Both the position numbers and the translations under genes were made by a program. A stretch of DNA of 64,000 nt from Cladosporium sp. IMV 00045 (taxonomy: Eukaryota > Ascomycota > Dothideomycetes > Cladosporiales > Cladosporiaceae): positions 1 through 64,000 of the forward strand of contig MSJI02000724.1 of NCBI GenBank assembly GCA_001931905.2, given 5' to 3'. Below are positions 10,048 to 22,454 of this stretch, in pieces (position 1 is the stretch's first letter; each line of letters opens with the position of its first letter). The notes beneath the pieces were generated by a model. The model ran no database searches. It saw only the letters and a list, made by a program, of their open reading frames with translations, and was not told where the DNA came from.

Positions 10048-12647
10048 TCGAGCGGCTTTATCCAAGGCGTGCTCGGGCGGCTAAGGAAAACGGGCGGGGA
10101 GGTGTTCTGGAAAAGTGACACATCGCAAACACATTGTAAGATGGGCGCTTGTGGCATGATTACATACCAGGTTTCGAAGGTATCGGAGGTCCCCCCTAGT
10201 GCTGCAGTCGGTCGTTGCCTCGAAAAAAAAGATCGTCCTCGCTCGGTGTGCCCGTGCAGGCGTGACCGCGTGGGATTTTTTTGTTCACATGGCCCAACGA
10301 GCCGTGAATGCTGTGCAACCTAGGGCCGAAGGGCACGAGCGGACGACCGCTGTCATGTAACTCATAGATGCATACGAGGTGTCGTGCAACACACACCATT
10401 CATGGGAGTGAAGTGAGTTGGTTGGTTCAGTTCGAGGGCCACAGGATTCTTTGGACCAATTGCAATGAGCGACCGAAAGGGTTGGTTGACGCAAGGGATG
10501 AGTGAGAGATCCTTGACATCGTATCTTGCTTGTCGCTGCACAGATGGCGCGAAGCTGATGGGATATATCTTCCCCATTTCAGAGGCGCGCATACAATAAA
10601 TTCGCACATGTGTCTCCCGGGTCAAGTGCCCGCCGACACAAAGTTGGTTCTCTTGACCGGTGGGTCGCTTCCGGATGGAGAAGAAGCATGAATCTGTTGG
10701 TATTAATATCATATTGTTTGCTGGCTTCGCGTACCTCTGACCCTGGATCTCCTCATCAGCTCTTCCATCAGGTAAGCGCCTCACCGTAGATCTCTTGCCT
10801 ATGATCACATGTAGGTAACCATGCACCTGTTAATCTCCACTGACAAAATTTCCAAAGAAACGGTGAGACCCAGGAATGCGGATTGCCTTGGCCTGCAAAG
10901 AATGTCCAGGGCCACATCACTAGAGGCGTTCTTTCTTCTCTCGGTGGCGCGTCCGACGTATTTCATGCCGTTATCCGATTCTGTGTCCGACCTAGGCCTG
11001 TTACGATGTTGTCATCACTGGCAGAGTGATGCAGGTATCCTGGGCGGCCCGATTCAGACAAGTTTAAGGGGCACCACCATAAAGGCGGCATGCGAATCCT
11101 CCGGGGCGATGATATTATCTTTAGATAAGGTGTGTCATCATGGTGGATCTTTAGGCGAAAATGCAGCATAGTCCTTGTCCAGGGCATAGAATGTTCCGAA
11201 CCTCTTATCATGGGCATATGGCCTGTTCGGCAAGGATATCGCGTGCTTACGCCGCCATCCAATACCTTCGACGATACCGGCATACTATCGTATTGCTATT
11301 AGCACTCCTCCACTGGCCAGGTTCTGCCGATATTAGAATGGATGTCTCAATCATGTACCGCCGAGCTCACATATGAGCATGCGGTGAAGGTGCGATGAAA
11401 GAGCGCAGTGAGGCAGACCGCGGCTATTTAGTCTCGACTGCATGCTCGAAACTCATGTGCAGCTACCTGCTCAGAAGGGGCCGAACTTAGTCACAGCTCC
11501 ATTCCGATGGCTTGCATTAGACGCCACTGAGGAGCAATATTCCAGAAACGTAGGTACATGTAATCCATGCTCTTCAAGGAGCAGATGGACCGGTATGCTC
11601 GTCATTTCTGTGTGTCAAGGTCCGGAGAATGCTGCTGGAATGTTCTTAATGCTCTGGGGTGTGGAAGTTGCGATAGCCTAGTAGGTCCAAGAGAAGCATC
11701 CTGGGCACATCTGAACATGTTATCAAAGGTTCACAAGGCGAGTGCCCCTAAGTCGGTTTCGAGGGATGATCTGTTCATCGTTCGAGTGGCGTGATGTGCG
11801 CCGTCCCAACGTCGTCTTCCACAGTATCGGTTCTTCTTGCTTTTTTTTTTCGAAATGCTTGCTTCTTACTGCTATTCAGGCTGGAATTCACCAGTGCCAT
11901 CGCGAAGGCTCAACCCCAGGGGGTCAGTCGGTAGCCCAGAGCGAGATAAGAGAGCTCCAGCGACAATCGCGTGTGTAGGATTATTGCGCAGTGTGACAGT
12001 ACTAGCGTTCAACATACGCTTGATTAACAGCAATAATCTTGGGCAGCAGCACCATTCTTCAATAAGGTATACAGTTCGCAAATCAGGTAAAATAGGTCGA
12101 AGAGTGAGAAGACCGTTAACGGCGAAGGATGGGTTGAAGGAAGCAATGCCAATGCCATTCTTGGCGGAGGTGTGGCGAAGGTGTCCACTTCATCGTCGCC
12201 AATGAGACTTCGCCAATGCTCTTCCAACAAACGACAGGTCACTGACTACACATTACATGTATGGATGATGCCCAACGACACTGGCTACTCGATCTCAATG
12301 GCTACTGGCAATCAGACTTGTCCGAACATACGCGATAGCTTTGAACGGAAAGAAAAATGTCCCAACACGCCCTCCCAACCCATGACGTGGGTCGCCTAGA
12401 AACAAGTCGTTTCGAACAACTTAGGCTTACGACGGTCTGCTTGGCCATGCGAAGAACGACCCTCGTGGGCAGAGGCGAAGACGGCAAACGATGATCGATC
12501 CGATGCGCCAGGCGAAGTCGCTTTCTATAAAACAAAAAATGGAAACGGTTTCTGCGCGCCTTCACCCTGTATACCTCTCCAGATCTTATCAGATCCTGTC
12601 TCTTTATTCATACTTCTTTGCGAGATTTGCCTCTGCCTTCTTAAACC
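10048..12647. other. Gene-poor intergenic stretch, 2.6 kb
   Basis: Only short, non-overlapping open frames of non-coding composition; no recognisable protein, terminal repeat or RNA gene. The left end is the Rua1-like promoter. The right end is the transporter promoter, with a TATA-like CTATAAAAC near 12524 and a GATA-type site at 12585-12595. The middle shows no repeat I could identify. Confidence 0.5.
12585..12595 (-). promoter_or_regulatory. SreA-type GATA site upstream of siderophore transporter
   Basis: The minus strand reads GATCTGATAAG. This fits the ATCWGATAA consensus reported for the iron-responsive GATA repressor SreA/Sre1 in ascomycetes. It lies about 53 bases before the ATG and downstream of the TATA-like element. 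It suggests repression of the transporter under iron-replete conditions (inference). Confidence 0.65.
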
Positions 12648-14718
12648 ATGGCAATCGGCAAGCTATTTGGGCGAAGTCAACAAGCAGATGAAGTCACAGA
12701 AAAGGACGGATTGTCATCCAAATCGCCAACGTTGAACGACGCAGCCGCACCGAACGCCACGCTCAACCAAGAACAACTCAGCGACACGGAAGAAGTGAGC
12801 TCGGACGCCGACGAAGGCGTGAAGAAAATCCGAGCAACGACCATCGTGTGGTCCCACAAAGCGCTTCTCGTCGCTTACGCTTTGTGCGTTCATCATATCA
12901 ACCAACGTTAAGCAATATCGACACGGTACTGACTGATGGGATTCGATCAGGATCTTCCTTATCTACTTCACCAACTCGCTCCTCCAACAAATCGCCGGGA
13001 ACAACGATCAATATGTCACGAGCGACTTCATGGCGCTCGAACTCACCGCCATCACCGGCACGGTCTCCACCATCGTCTCCGGCGTGATCCAGCTGCCTCT
13101 CGCGAAACTCATGGAGATCTGGGGACGGCCGCAGGGGTTCATTCTCATGCTTGTCATCTTGACCATCGGTGCGTTCAAGACCCAATCAAAACCCGGACCG
13201 ACCAGGATCGACGACTAATACAAGTCCCTACCACAGGACTCGTAATGATGGCTGCTACTAACGGCGTCACCCTCTATGCTGCCTCCTACGTCTTCTACTG
13301 GGTCGGGGTCAACGGCATAACCTTCTGCCAAGACGTCTTCATCGCGGACACGTCGTCGCTGAAATGGCGCGCTCTGCTCTTCGCTTTCGCCACCTCACCC
13401 TACATCGCCACTGCTTTCGCGGGGCCCTCGGCGGCGCAGAGGTTCGTTGAAGGGCCGGGGTGGCGCTGGGGGTTCGGCGCGTTCGCCATCATAACGCCAG
13501 TTATTAGTTTGCCGTTTCTGTGGGTATTTTTGCATAATCAGAAATTGGCGAGGAAGCAGGGGATTCTGGTCGAGAGTCGCGTTGCTAGTGGACGGTGGAG
13601 GGGGCAGTCGGTGATGCATTATCTTGTTGAGTTTGATTGTGAGTCTTTGCCTTGCCTTGAGCGCTAGATCTCAGTCTCGGTCTCTGGTAGATCTTGACGC
13701 TGACAGACAAGCACAGTCTTCGGCATCCTGCTAATATGCGCGGGCATGGCGCTCCTCCTACTCCCCATGACGCTCGCCAACGGCGCGCAAGCAGCGTGGG
13801 CCAGCCCGCACATCATCGCCATGATCGCGATTGGGGCCTGCTGCTTGATCGCTTTCTCCCTGCACGAGAAATTCCTCGCGCGCAAACCCTTCCTGCCCTT
13901 CGAAATGCTATTCGACCGCACCATCGCCGGCGCCTGTCTGCTCACTTTCAGCCGCTTCATGAGCTTCTCCTGCTGGAACTCCTACTTCCTGCCCCTGCTG
14001 CAGGTGGTGTGGGGGCTGAGCCAGTCCGAGGCGGGGTACATGGGGGCCATTTACAATGTGGGCTCTTGCGTTTTCTCCCTCGTCATCGGTGTGGCGGTGC
14101 GCTGGAGCGGGAGGTTCAAGTGGATCACGTTCGTGTGCGTGCCGTTGCAGATGCTGGGGACGGGGTTGATGATTCACTTCCGTCAGCCGGGCGTGGATAT
14201 TGGGTATGTGGTTATGTGTCAGGTTTTCATCGCGTTCAGCGGCGGCACGCTTGTTATTTGCGAGCAGTTGGCTGCTATGGCTGTTGCTGGGCCGGAGAAG
14301 GTGGCGAGTGTGCTTGCGCTGCTGGGGTTGTTTGGGGCGATTGGTAGTGCTGTTGGGCAGGCGATTGCTGGTGCTATTTGGTGAGTGGTGATGAATTGGT
14401 ATGGACATCTGAAAAACATGCAGCTAACGAACTCTCTCAAGGACCAACACCTTCCCACAAAGACTGCTACAGACGATGCCAGACAGTATTTCCGACTCGG
14501 AGATTCTGGGAAACATCGCGTCCACCCTGCCGAACCAGCTTGAACATGCCATTGGCACGCCCGAACGTGACGGCATCATCGATGCATACGGCTATAGTCA
14601 GAGACTGATGTGTATTGCCGCCACGGCGACGATAGCGCCGGCGATGATCTGGGTCATGATGTGGCAGGATATCCAGGTGAAGGATTTCAACAAGCCGGCG
14701 GGGTCGAAGATTATTTGA
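12648..14718 (+). CDS. Siderophore-iron transporter, MFS SIT/ARN family
   Basis: Plasma-membrane or endosomal H+ symporter taking up ferric siderophores. Coding is join(12648..12883,12951..13168,13237..13638,13717..14380,14442..14718), 598 residues; all phases agree and most introns carry CTGAC/CTAAT branch sites. The acidic cytosolic N terminus (about 1-75) precedes about 14 hydrophobic segments. SIT-type landmarks are IYFTNSLLQQIAGNNDQYVTSDF after the first helix, LPLAKLMEIWGRPQGF (MFS loop 2-3 motif), a CQDVFIADTSSLKWR loop and SRFMSFSCWNSYFLPLLQVV. An extracellular loop near the C terminus (TNTFPQRLLQTMPDS...) precedes the last helix, as in MirB/Sit1 relatives. No siderophore synthetase is nearby, so it may use xenosiderophores. 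The substrate is not inferable. Confidence 0.9.
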
Positions 14719-15788
14719 TTAACATCAAGGTTGATTGGGTCGTAAGCTTGTGGGTGTATATTGTTATAGATTCCAGCCTTCCTCTGTTTGAGCTAGAAGA
14801 ATGCTTCGATAGCGTGGCTGAACGTGTTGCTGGATTGGGAATCGTACTACCGATCATGTGTGTTAGTGCAGTCAGAGATTGTTGAGATCGATTGCATATC
14901 ACTTTTGCCGTCTTTGGACAAATATCCTACCCAACATGAGGGCTTGATGTGCAGGTCAGAGGAAAGAATCTGTCCAATTCAACAATTGAAGAGACAAGCG
15001 AGATCACGCGACAACACGCGCATAACTCAGGAGCACACTTCGCCTCAACACTTCCTACGCGAAATGCGCGTACCCGACGTCTCGGACATCCCATTTTCAG
15101 GAGGCACATCCCATATCGATTTTTGAGTTTGGAGTCCCCAGATGAGAGGCGCAAAAGGTTACCTTCGCGTCCATCACGCGAGATCCTGGCATGTGATTGG
15201 ACGCCGCAAAAATTTGCATCTCCTTCAAGATATGCGAGACATCGGGGATTTCACAGATGGCGTGAGTAGTCTGTTTCAGAAAGCGGTGCCGATGAAGAAG
15301 CAGGATGAAACGGCGCGTCGAGGCAGGCCGTCAGGGCTCAGGGATGCACGGAGGTGTTTTTTTTGGGTAGGAAGAGGGCTCGAGCGGCACGGATTTGGAG
15401 GTTTTGGTAGGCATTCTGACAGCTTTACAGGGCCCCGTCTGAGGGCATTGGAGTAATGGACAAGTCGAGGACGAGGAAGCCCCATGTCCGGTAGAGTGAA
15501 AGTAGTGTGCGCCAGAAGAAAATGGTGTCTGATATTGGCTCCACTCGTCCAAGCAGAGCCGGCGATATTGCGTAGCAGGCAGCTTCCCTGCCTCTCGCTT
15601 TTCCGAGTAAGGCGATTTGTTTTATTTTGGGTGGAGTATGTTGTTGATTGAGGTATTCTTTCCCTTTCCACCACTGCCGTCGTACATGCTACCGACCCTA
15701 TCCGCCCATCTCCCCAAGCGACCTCACCCTCCCGAGCGCAGAGGACAGCCATTAGGCAGTTGAGTGCGGTGCTTCTGCAGCCACCAGC
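14719..15788. other. Intergenic, transporter 3' flank to Ser-rich protein promoter
   Basis: No gene supported. Overlapping open frames here lack conserved features. The last 200 bases are C/T-rich and likely form the promoter and leader of the gene at 15789. Confidence 0.45.
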
Positions 15789-18389
15789 ATGGCCTCTCGC
15801 GTGGATGGCAGGAGCACTAGCCGCATGTCTCTCCGGAACCAAGACGGCGAGCAACGCTCCCCAGCCTCGCCTGCAGCAGCAGCAGCATCTCACTTTCAAC
15901 GGCCGTCGGGGGGAGAAGTTCATACTGGAACTTCGACTACGCCTTCAGCATCACGACTTCGCCGTCGCACGTACGGCAACGACGATTTGCAGGCCGAACA
16001 CCCCTTGAAGAAGCGCATTCCCCTCTCCCGCACGCCTGTGCCCGCAATCCCTCCACACTTCCTCTCGACATCCAGGCCTGCTGCAGCAAACTCGCGAGGA
16101 AGCCCGTCGCGTCTGCAAGGCCGCCAGAATAATAATACCGCGAGTCAGGGCTATAATACCGCCCACCCCCTGCCCTCCTCCCCTCTGGCCTACCACTATT
16201 TCGACGCCGCCTCTGCTGCGCGATCATCGCCAACTCCTCCTCCCGCTCCCCCTCGACGCTCTCTTGTTTTCTCCTCGCCGCGTAACAATGGCGTAACATC
16301 CGAAGCCTGCCAACCACCCACTTCCCTGCCACAAGCCAGCGGGCCCTCGCATGCGTCACACGCCCGCGGGATCTCGCTTCCCACTTTTACGAGCAATAAC
16401 AACAACAACAACAACAACACCCAACACGAATACCAACCGACGCAAGACGAGGAGGCTCTAGCAGCACTGACAGGACAACCTCGCGCCGACATGGCCCGCG
16501 CCCAGGCAGACGGCAACGAGGACTTGTTCATGCAACTTGCCGAGGACAGCACCGACGCCGACAATACCATAACCCAGCGCAACGCTTCTCGCTCTTCATG
16601 GCACAGCAAACGACACCAGCCGACCTCACCATCTTTCGCGCCCACTTCAGAAAATGGATATCCACGCGCGACCACGCAACTTGGAAACCGCCCATCTTCT
16701 AGATTCAGTACACACATCGATACATCCCGTGCCAACAACGGCTTCAAGACTCCCGCGCCAGGTCTGGGAGCAAGCTTCACCTCTCCTCGCTACGACAACA
16801 GCGCTTCTGCCAATGTGCATATGAGGAATGGAAGTCGATACTCTGCAGCACAGGATTGCTCCCCGAGAACGACATCTATCCGATACAACGAGCGCGTGCA
16901 GTCGCCAGAGAAATCGCCGGAGCTGCCCACTTTCGGTCGACGCCGTCCTTCTTTTGGATATCCCTCTACAGTATCATCTCATGGCCACAGGCAAGGCAGT
17001 CATTCTGCCAAACCGCAAGATTCTGAAGGCGAATCGCCCGCAAACAGCTCGGATGCGAAACGCTCGGCCGCCGAGTCTGACTCTGTGGACTCGACAACCG
17101 CACCTTCGACAGTCTGGGATGAGCTGGACGATCTGAAGTCTCGGATCAAGAAACTGGAGCTTACTGGAAAGATGCCGTCTACTTCAAGCGCTGCTGTCAC
17201 AAACAGAGTGACGAGCTCCGAAAGGCCTCGGACTGCTACTACTGCGCCAACTACGATCGACTCATCACCCAAGCAGGAACGCAAGTCGCAGCCAGACACA
17301 CGCGCGGGCGCGGACAATCCGAAATCGCCACCACCTGCGCAACTGTCTTTGGAGGACATCCACCCTACATTACACGCTGCGCTGGCTAAGGCTAAGGCAC
17401 TTCTCAGTGTCTCACTTTACCGTACCCTCGAGGCAACAGCCACGGACGCATTGCAATTAGCGGCAATGACCGGAAGCGCCGGACCGCAAGGTACCACTTT
17501 TTCAGCCGCATCTATTATTAATGGTGTCACCGTGTCCGACCGTCATATCAGAAGGAAGGCCGACTTGATGTGCCGGAATCTGACGGATCTTTGCCTTGCA
17601 TTGTGCGAGGGCAAGCACGAAACACCCAGCATCGTGTCATCACCAATCGGCATCGAAACGCCGCCCAGGACTGTCGGACCTAGGCCCAAACCTTCCAGGA
17701 CAAGCTTGGCCTATGGAGAAGATCTGAGCAAGATTGGTGGAAGCCGACCCTTTAGTCGTCTTGAAGCACGCAGAAGCAGCATTCTCGGACTTCACCCCAA
17801 TAGCAACATTATGAGCAGCCCTCAGGCGAGTGGCGATGACGTCTCGGTCTCGGAGCAGGAGACCACACCATCGCAGCCACACCGAGGACTGGAGTCCCGT
17901 CGTCAGAGCCGATTAAGCAACAGGCTCGTAACGCCTCGCTTCGAGCAATATGAAGGGAACAGTGGTGATGACGACAGTCCGGGCCGCCCGCCCTCTCGCG
18001 CGATGACAGACGTCGGTAACAGGCGTACCTCCCAACACCAAAGTCCTCGCGAGTATCCCATGGCCACCAGTAAATTTTCATTCCGCAGCCCCGGTCTCCG
18101 CGAGTCTCTGAATGCGCGTCGCGCCAATGTTGATGCACATGAGAACAATCGCGACATTCCGCGCGTTGCTTCACTGAATCTGGACGGTAACCGACGCCGC
18201 TTCACGCGCGATTCGACCCCTCCTGTTGTGGAAGAGGAAATGAACGAGCCAGAAAACCACTCGCAGTCTCGACGCCGTATTCTCTCCAGTGGAAATCTCG
18301 GGCATCAGTATAGCTCGCGCCGAGCTGTGGACATGGTCAGCCGCACTCCCAGCCTTAGCCAGCGCTGCCAAAATGTCGTGGTTGAGTAG
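15789..18389 (+). CDS. Large Ser/Arg-rich conserved fungal protein, function unknown
   Basis: One exon encoding 866 residues; the ATG is preceded by CAGC. Residues 1-440 are disordered and Ser/Pro/Arg-rich, with an Asn run (about 203-211) from an AAC microsatellite. A predicted coiled-coil segment, STVWDELDDLKSRIKKLEL, lies near 440. A hydrophobic helical block at about 525-615 (HPTLHAALAKAKALL, then SLYRTLEATATDALQLAAM, then DLMCRNLTDLCLALCEGKHE) is the only part that looks folded. The rest is again disordered with many RRxS-type basophilic sites and a C-terminal SRR/SLNLDG region. I have seen similar VWDELDDLKSRI-containing proteins in ascomycete genomes without an assigned role. Secretion is not predicted: there is no signal peptide. 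Confidence 0.75.
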   Translation: MASRVDGRSTSRMSLRNQDGEQRSPASPAAAAASHFQRPSGGEVHTGTSTTPSASRLRRRTYGNDDLQAEHPLKKRIPLSRTPVPAIPPHFLSTSRPAAANSRGSPSRLQGRQNNNTASQGYNTAHPLPSSPLAYHYFDAASAARSSPTPPPAPPRRSLVFSSPRNNGVTSEACQPPTSLPQASGPSHASHARGISLPTFTSNNNNNNNNTQHEYQPTQDEEALAALTGQPRADMARAQADGNEDLFMQLAEDSTDADNTITQRNASRSSWHSKRHQPTSPSFAPTSENGYPRATTQLGNRPSSRFSTHIDTSRANNGFKTPAPGLGASFTSPRYDNSASANVHMRNGSRYSAAQDCSPRTTSIRYNERVQSPEKSPELPTFGRRRPSFGYPSTVSSHGHRQGSHSAKPQDSEGESPANSSDAKRSAAESDSVDSTTAPSTVWDELDDLKSRIKKLELTGKMPSTSSAAVTNRVTSSERPRTATTAPTTIDSSPKQERKSQPDTRAGADNPKSPPPAQLSLEDIHPTLHAALAKAKALLSVSLYRTLEATATDALQLAAMTGSAGPQGTTFSAASIINGVTVSDRHIRRKADLMCRNLTDLCLALCEGKHETPSIVSSPIGIETPPRTVGPRPKPSRTSLAYGEDLSKIGGSRPFSRLEARRSSILGLHPNSNIMSSPQASGDDVSVSEQETTPSQPHRGLESRRQSRLSNRLVTPRFEQYEGNSGDDDSPGRPPSRAMTDVGNRRTSQHQSPREYPMATSKFSFRSPGLRESLNARRANVDAHENNRDIPRVASLNLDGNRRRFTRDSTPPVVEEEMNEPENHSQSRRRILSSGNLGHQYSSRRAVDMVSRTPSLSQRCQNVVVE
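16394..16420 (+). repeat. AAC trinucleotide microsatellite inside CDS
   Basis: Roughly eight AAC/AAT units encode an Asn run in the Ser-rich protein at 15789-18389. Confidence 0.8.
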
Positions 18390-19167
18390 GACTCGATCGC
18401 GGCGGTGCTCTTGAGATGAATTCCTTACGTGTCATTTCTTATGTCTTCTTGCCTTTATTGTGGTCTCGTTTTTCCTGTTTGTACACTTGCTTTTCGTTTT
18501 TCTTTTTTCCTTTTGTTCCGTCTTTGGGCTGGCAACGAATTGATGCGATTAGCGTGGCGTTTTCCTTTTTCTGGGTTTCCTTTTGTTGGTGGCGACTCGA
18601 GAGAGCAACACATAGATGGCACGCTGTGCCTCTTCGTTCTCCTTGCCTTGTGGTTTCGTATCCTTTTTTCCCTTCGGTTTTGTCTTTATTCAGCACGCTG
18701 TTGTTGGAGTTGTGTACGATCGGTCGATTGCGAGCTTTTGGGAGAGTGTTTGGGTTTTGGACCAACGTCATCAGTCATCGCTACGCGAAGCAATACTACA
18801 ATATACATTATTGAGTGATTCGAAATATCTGTCATGCATAACTTTTCAATGAATATATTTTGTGTCTTTCGTGTCGTGTCGTGATGATATGCGGTTTCCA
18901 CCCAATAATTCCACGACGGCTTATGGTGGGACTAGATTGCCGATCTCATTCATCATAGGCCTGGACTTGGGCTCTGCTGTTCTGCTAAATGACACTTTAA
19001 AGTAACAATTCCACTGGGAGTTCAACAAATCAACATAGAATCATTATTCACCACACCCTCCAACATAAACCACCGATTCTCCATAACGACTTCCAACACT
19101 GCCATGATAAAACCTTAACGACCTCACGCACCCGACTCGAGAAACCACCCAACCCACCCTCCCAACC
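18390..19167. other. Intergenic, T-rich 3' flank and Sec39 promoter
   Basis: The first 450 bases are T-rich (transcript 3' region of the upstream gene). The last 130 are C-rich and lead into the Sec39 start. No gene or RNA was recognised. Confidence 0.5.
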
Positions 19168-22100
19168 ATGACCACACCAACCCCCCAACCCGTCCCTCCC
19201 AAAGACCTCACGCCCGACCAATGCATCCTCCTCGCCGTTCACTACGCCTCATCCGCCGACATCCCCTCGCTGCACACCTTCACCCCGTCCCGCCCAGACG
19301 CCCTCTCCTCCTCTCTCGTCCTGCGCATCCTCCTCACCTACCTGCCCGAATCCCTCGACCCCGCCGCCTACCGCACGTACATCTCCGAAGTCGCCTCGAA
19401 CCTCTACCTCGACGTCGACCGGCCCGATGTGGCCCTCGACACCGCGCCCGTGAGCGCTCTAGACGCCTCCAGCGCGCGCAGGAAAGTCAAGAAATTGCAC
19501 CTCAAGGACATCGAGCCGCCGCGCTTCCCGCCTCACGCTCCGGAGGATTTGCTCACGAGGTTTCTTGTGCATCGCGCGGAGCGCGTGGATGAGACGACGG
19601 GGATGCTGGGGTTGGTTGTGGGGCTTGTGGAGCCTTTTCTGGAGAGGAATGAGTATCTCAGGGTGTGGTTTGTGAGTGCGGTGTTGCCGCTGTTGAGGTT
19701 GAATTTTGAGTATTATCCGGAGGACCCGGTGGAGGAGTCGTTGGGGGAGTTTGTGCAGTTGAGTGGCGAGAGGGGAGTGGAGGTGCTGCTTTCTAGGGTT
19801 GTCAAGGAGGGGGATGGACAGGTGGCGAGGGATGTGAAGGGGTTGGTTGGGCCGTGGATGTATGGGCATACGGAGAGGAAGAGGAGGAGGGTTGGTTATG
19901 AGAGGGAGAGGGAGAGGGAGAGTGAGAGGGAGAGGGAGAGGGAGAGGGAGAAGGGGGATGAGCAGGCTTTGACGGAGGGGGTGAAGAAGATTGCTCTGGA
20001 TGGTGTCAAAGAGGAGGACAAGACGGGTCACGATTGGGAGTTCGTCTATCGCTGGATGGTGCGTCGTTCCGAGACTGATTTCCCTCTCATCGCGCACTTG
20101 GTCGAGGAGTGGGATGGGCCTGTCGATGTGGATTTCGGTGGGTATGAGAGGGGCCAGCACCGTCCCTACCTCGACGACGATGTGCAACGTAAATTGGAGT
20201 TGCAGTACGCTCAGGCTGCTTTTGCGAGCTGCTATGCTGCTCAACCGTCGTCTGAGGAGACCGTCCGCGGCGCTCATGGTGTTCTAGCTCGACTGGCTGA
20301 GTTGCTGGATTTCGTCCCACCGCCTGACCTCGCCACCAGCGTCGATAGCCTCCCGAAGGTGGAAAAGCACGCGGCCGTCCTGGACGAGTCGCGAACTCTA
20401 CAGGACTTGCTTCCCGATAACTTGCTGACGCCAGAACACCCTCTCACCACCCCTCGCATGGAAACATACATGCTGCTGCAAATGCACGTCTACACTGCCT
20501 ACCAATTCCTGGGTCTTGGGTACACCACCTCGCTCGTCGACGTTGCCAGGCTGCAATTCTACGGCACGGCCGAGAGTCAAATGGTCGTCCTGCAGAAGAT
20601 GCTTCGGGGGCTTGCTGAAACTGGCAAACGTGACGAGACCGACTGGACTGCTTGCCGGGCGAAACTCGTCTGGTTGTGGAACTGGGGCATTGACACAGAC
20701 GACATCACCGCGAGCCATGGTGCGGGAGTCTTGGGCAAGATTGACAAACAGGACTTTGAGACCGAGATGCTCAAGGTATTTACTGAAACAAACCGTAAGT
20801 CTTTGTTTTTGTCCTATTCTGATCTGTCACTCGGTTTCACTTGTTTCCATCCCCTCCTTCAACTTCCCTTCTCACGGCCCACACACTTACCCGATTGCTG
20901 TTTCCAGCACGCGACGTCGATCCCGAGCAGAACACAGACCCCACTGCCGGAGTGTCCGAAGAGAGCTTGAGTTTCCCGTTTGTCGGCACAGAACAGCAGC
21001 ACGCTATGCACCGCCGGAGTAGTTCCCTTGCTGATCATCACGCGTGATTTATTTGCAGGCTTTCGCATGATTGAGCAGATCTACGTCAATGAGAAGTCGG
21101 CGCTGTCTTCGTCGAAGATCGAGGATGTCTTGCTGGGCAAGGCGTTCGAGATGTATGACAGTGCGAGTAACGGCAACAAGACGAGAGGGAACATGAAGAG
21201 GGCGAATGATATGTGAGTTTATTGCTGGTTGGCTGATATGTTCCACGGCTGACACTGTGCAGTATCACTACGTTCCGGCCTCATTTTCCGTCTAGCGAGC
21301 GCTTCCGTGAAGTGGCTGCGTTGATTGCGGCGACTCATGCTCTATCTTTCTACTCTTTGACTTTGCAGCACGGCGTTCCGTTCCAGCCGGTCAGCATTCG
21401 TGTCTCCCACGATCCCATTGGTCTTATCACCAAAGTTCTTGAGCAGAACCCCAAGAGCTATACACAAGTGGACGATCTGATTTCGATCGGAACAAACCTA
21501 GTGTCTGCGGGCTTACCTATTGCACCGTCAGAAGGCAACATCGACGAGATGGACGAGACCACAGACTCAACCGGTGGCCTGGAGAACAAGCGCAAAGACG
21601 CCGAGCGCAGAATCACTTTCATGGCAATCGAAGCAGCTCTCCGAGAAGAAGACTTCGAAACCGCCTACTCCTACATCGTCAGCCGCCTCACCCCCTCCGG
21701 CGCAGAAATCACCTCCCCCAACAACGCACCCCCAAAACACGCCCGCAACACCAGCACCAGCTCCGCCGCCGCGCCGCAAGACGACGACATCTCGTGGCGC
21801 GCCGCCTTCCTCGCCGGCCGCTACCGCCCCACAACCGCCACACCACCCACGCTCCGCCGCCTCGAGCAGCGCACCGAGCTCCTCTCCCTCTCGCTTCTGC
21901 TCGCCCCCACCTCCGCTCTCACAGACATCCTCTCCGCCTGGCGCCGCTGCGAGGAAGAGATGACATCGCTGCAACTCTCGCAAGCGCAAGCGGAGCAGGA
22001 CTTCGACGACCGCGCGGATCGCCGCGAGGCCCCTCCCTCCCATTTGCCGGGCCATTTTGCCTCGCCTGGCGAGCAGCCGCAGATGCTTCTGGGGCAGAAG

Positions 22101-22454
22101 ACGCGCGAGATGGGACGCTTGGGCGCCGCTAGGGGAGGGCAGGAAGATGCGCCTGTGAGTATGTTCGATCTCACGCGCAGTGCTGCTAGGGCGTTTAGTC
22201 GGAATGCTTTCCCGCTTGGGAGTGCTGGTGGTGCGCAGGCGCTGCAGCAGGGTGGTAGGGGTTCGGGCGAGAGTGAGAGGGGTTTGGAGGGCAGTACGGA
22301 GAGTCTGGGTAGTGGTGCTGCCGGGGAGTCGGAGCAGCAGAGGATGCGGAGGAGGGATATGGTTACTAATGCCGTCAGTGGGGGGTTGGCGAGTGGGTTG
22401 GGCTGGGTACTGGGCGCGACGCCTGTGGATAGGCAGGGTCAGCAGGGACAGTAA
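19168..22454 (+). CDS. SEC39: Sec39 domain protein, Dsl1 tethering complex subunit
   Basis: Peripheral ER protein of the Dsl1 complex (human relative NBAS/NAG), which tethers Golgi-derived COPI vesicles at the ER. Coding is join(19168..20794,21059..21212,21263..22454), 990 residues, longer than yeast Sec39 (709) as in other filamentous fungi. The alpha-solenoid region runs from about 15 to 720. The splice junction restores ..VFTETNRFRMIEQIYV... and later SASNGNKTRGNMKRAND, then HALSFYSLTLQHGVPFQPVSI, a stretch I recognise in fungal Sec39. A charged low-complexity insert, alternating Glu/Arg at about 245-262, comes from a GAGAGG-rich purine repeat (about 19900-19950). The C-terminal 150 residues are Gly/Ser-rich. 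The first intron is unusually long (264 nt). Confidence 0.88.

Noticed and set aside
16196..16780. Long antisense frames inside the Ser-rich, KEN-protein and mucin genes
   Set aside because: Antisense frames without stops are expected opposite GC-rich, Ser/Pro-rich coding sequence.
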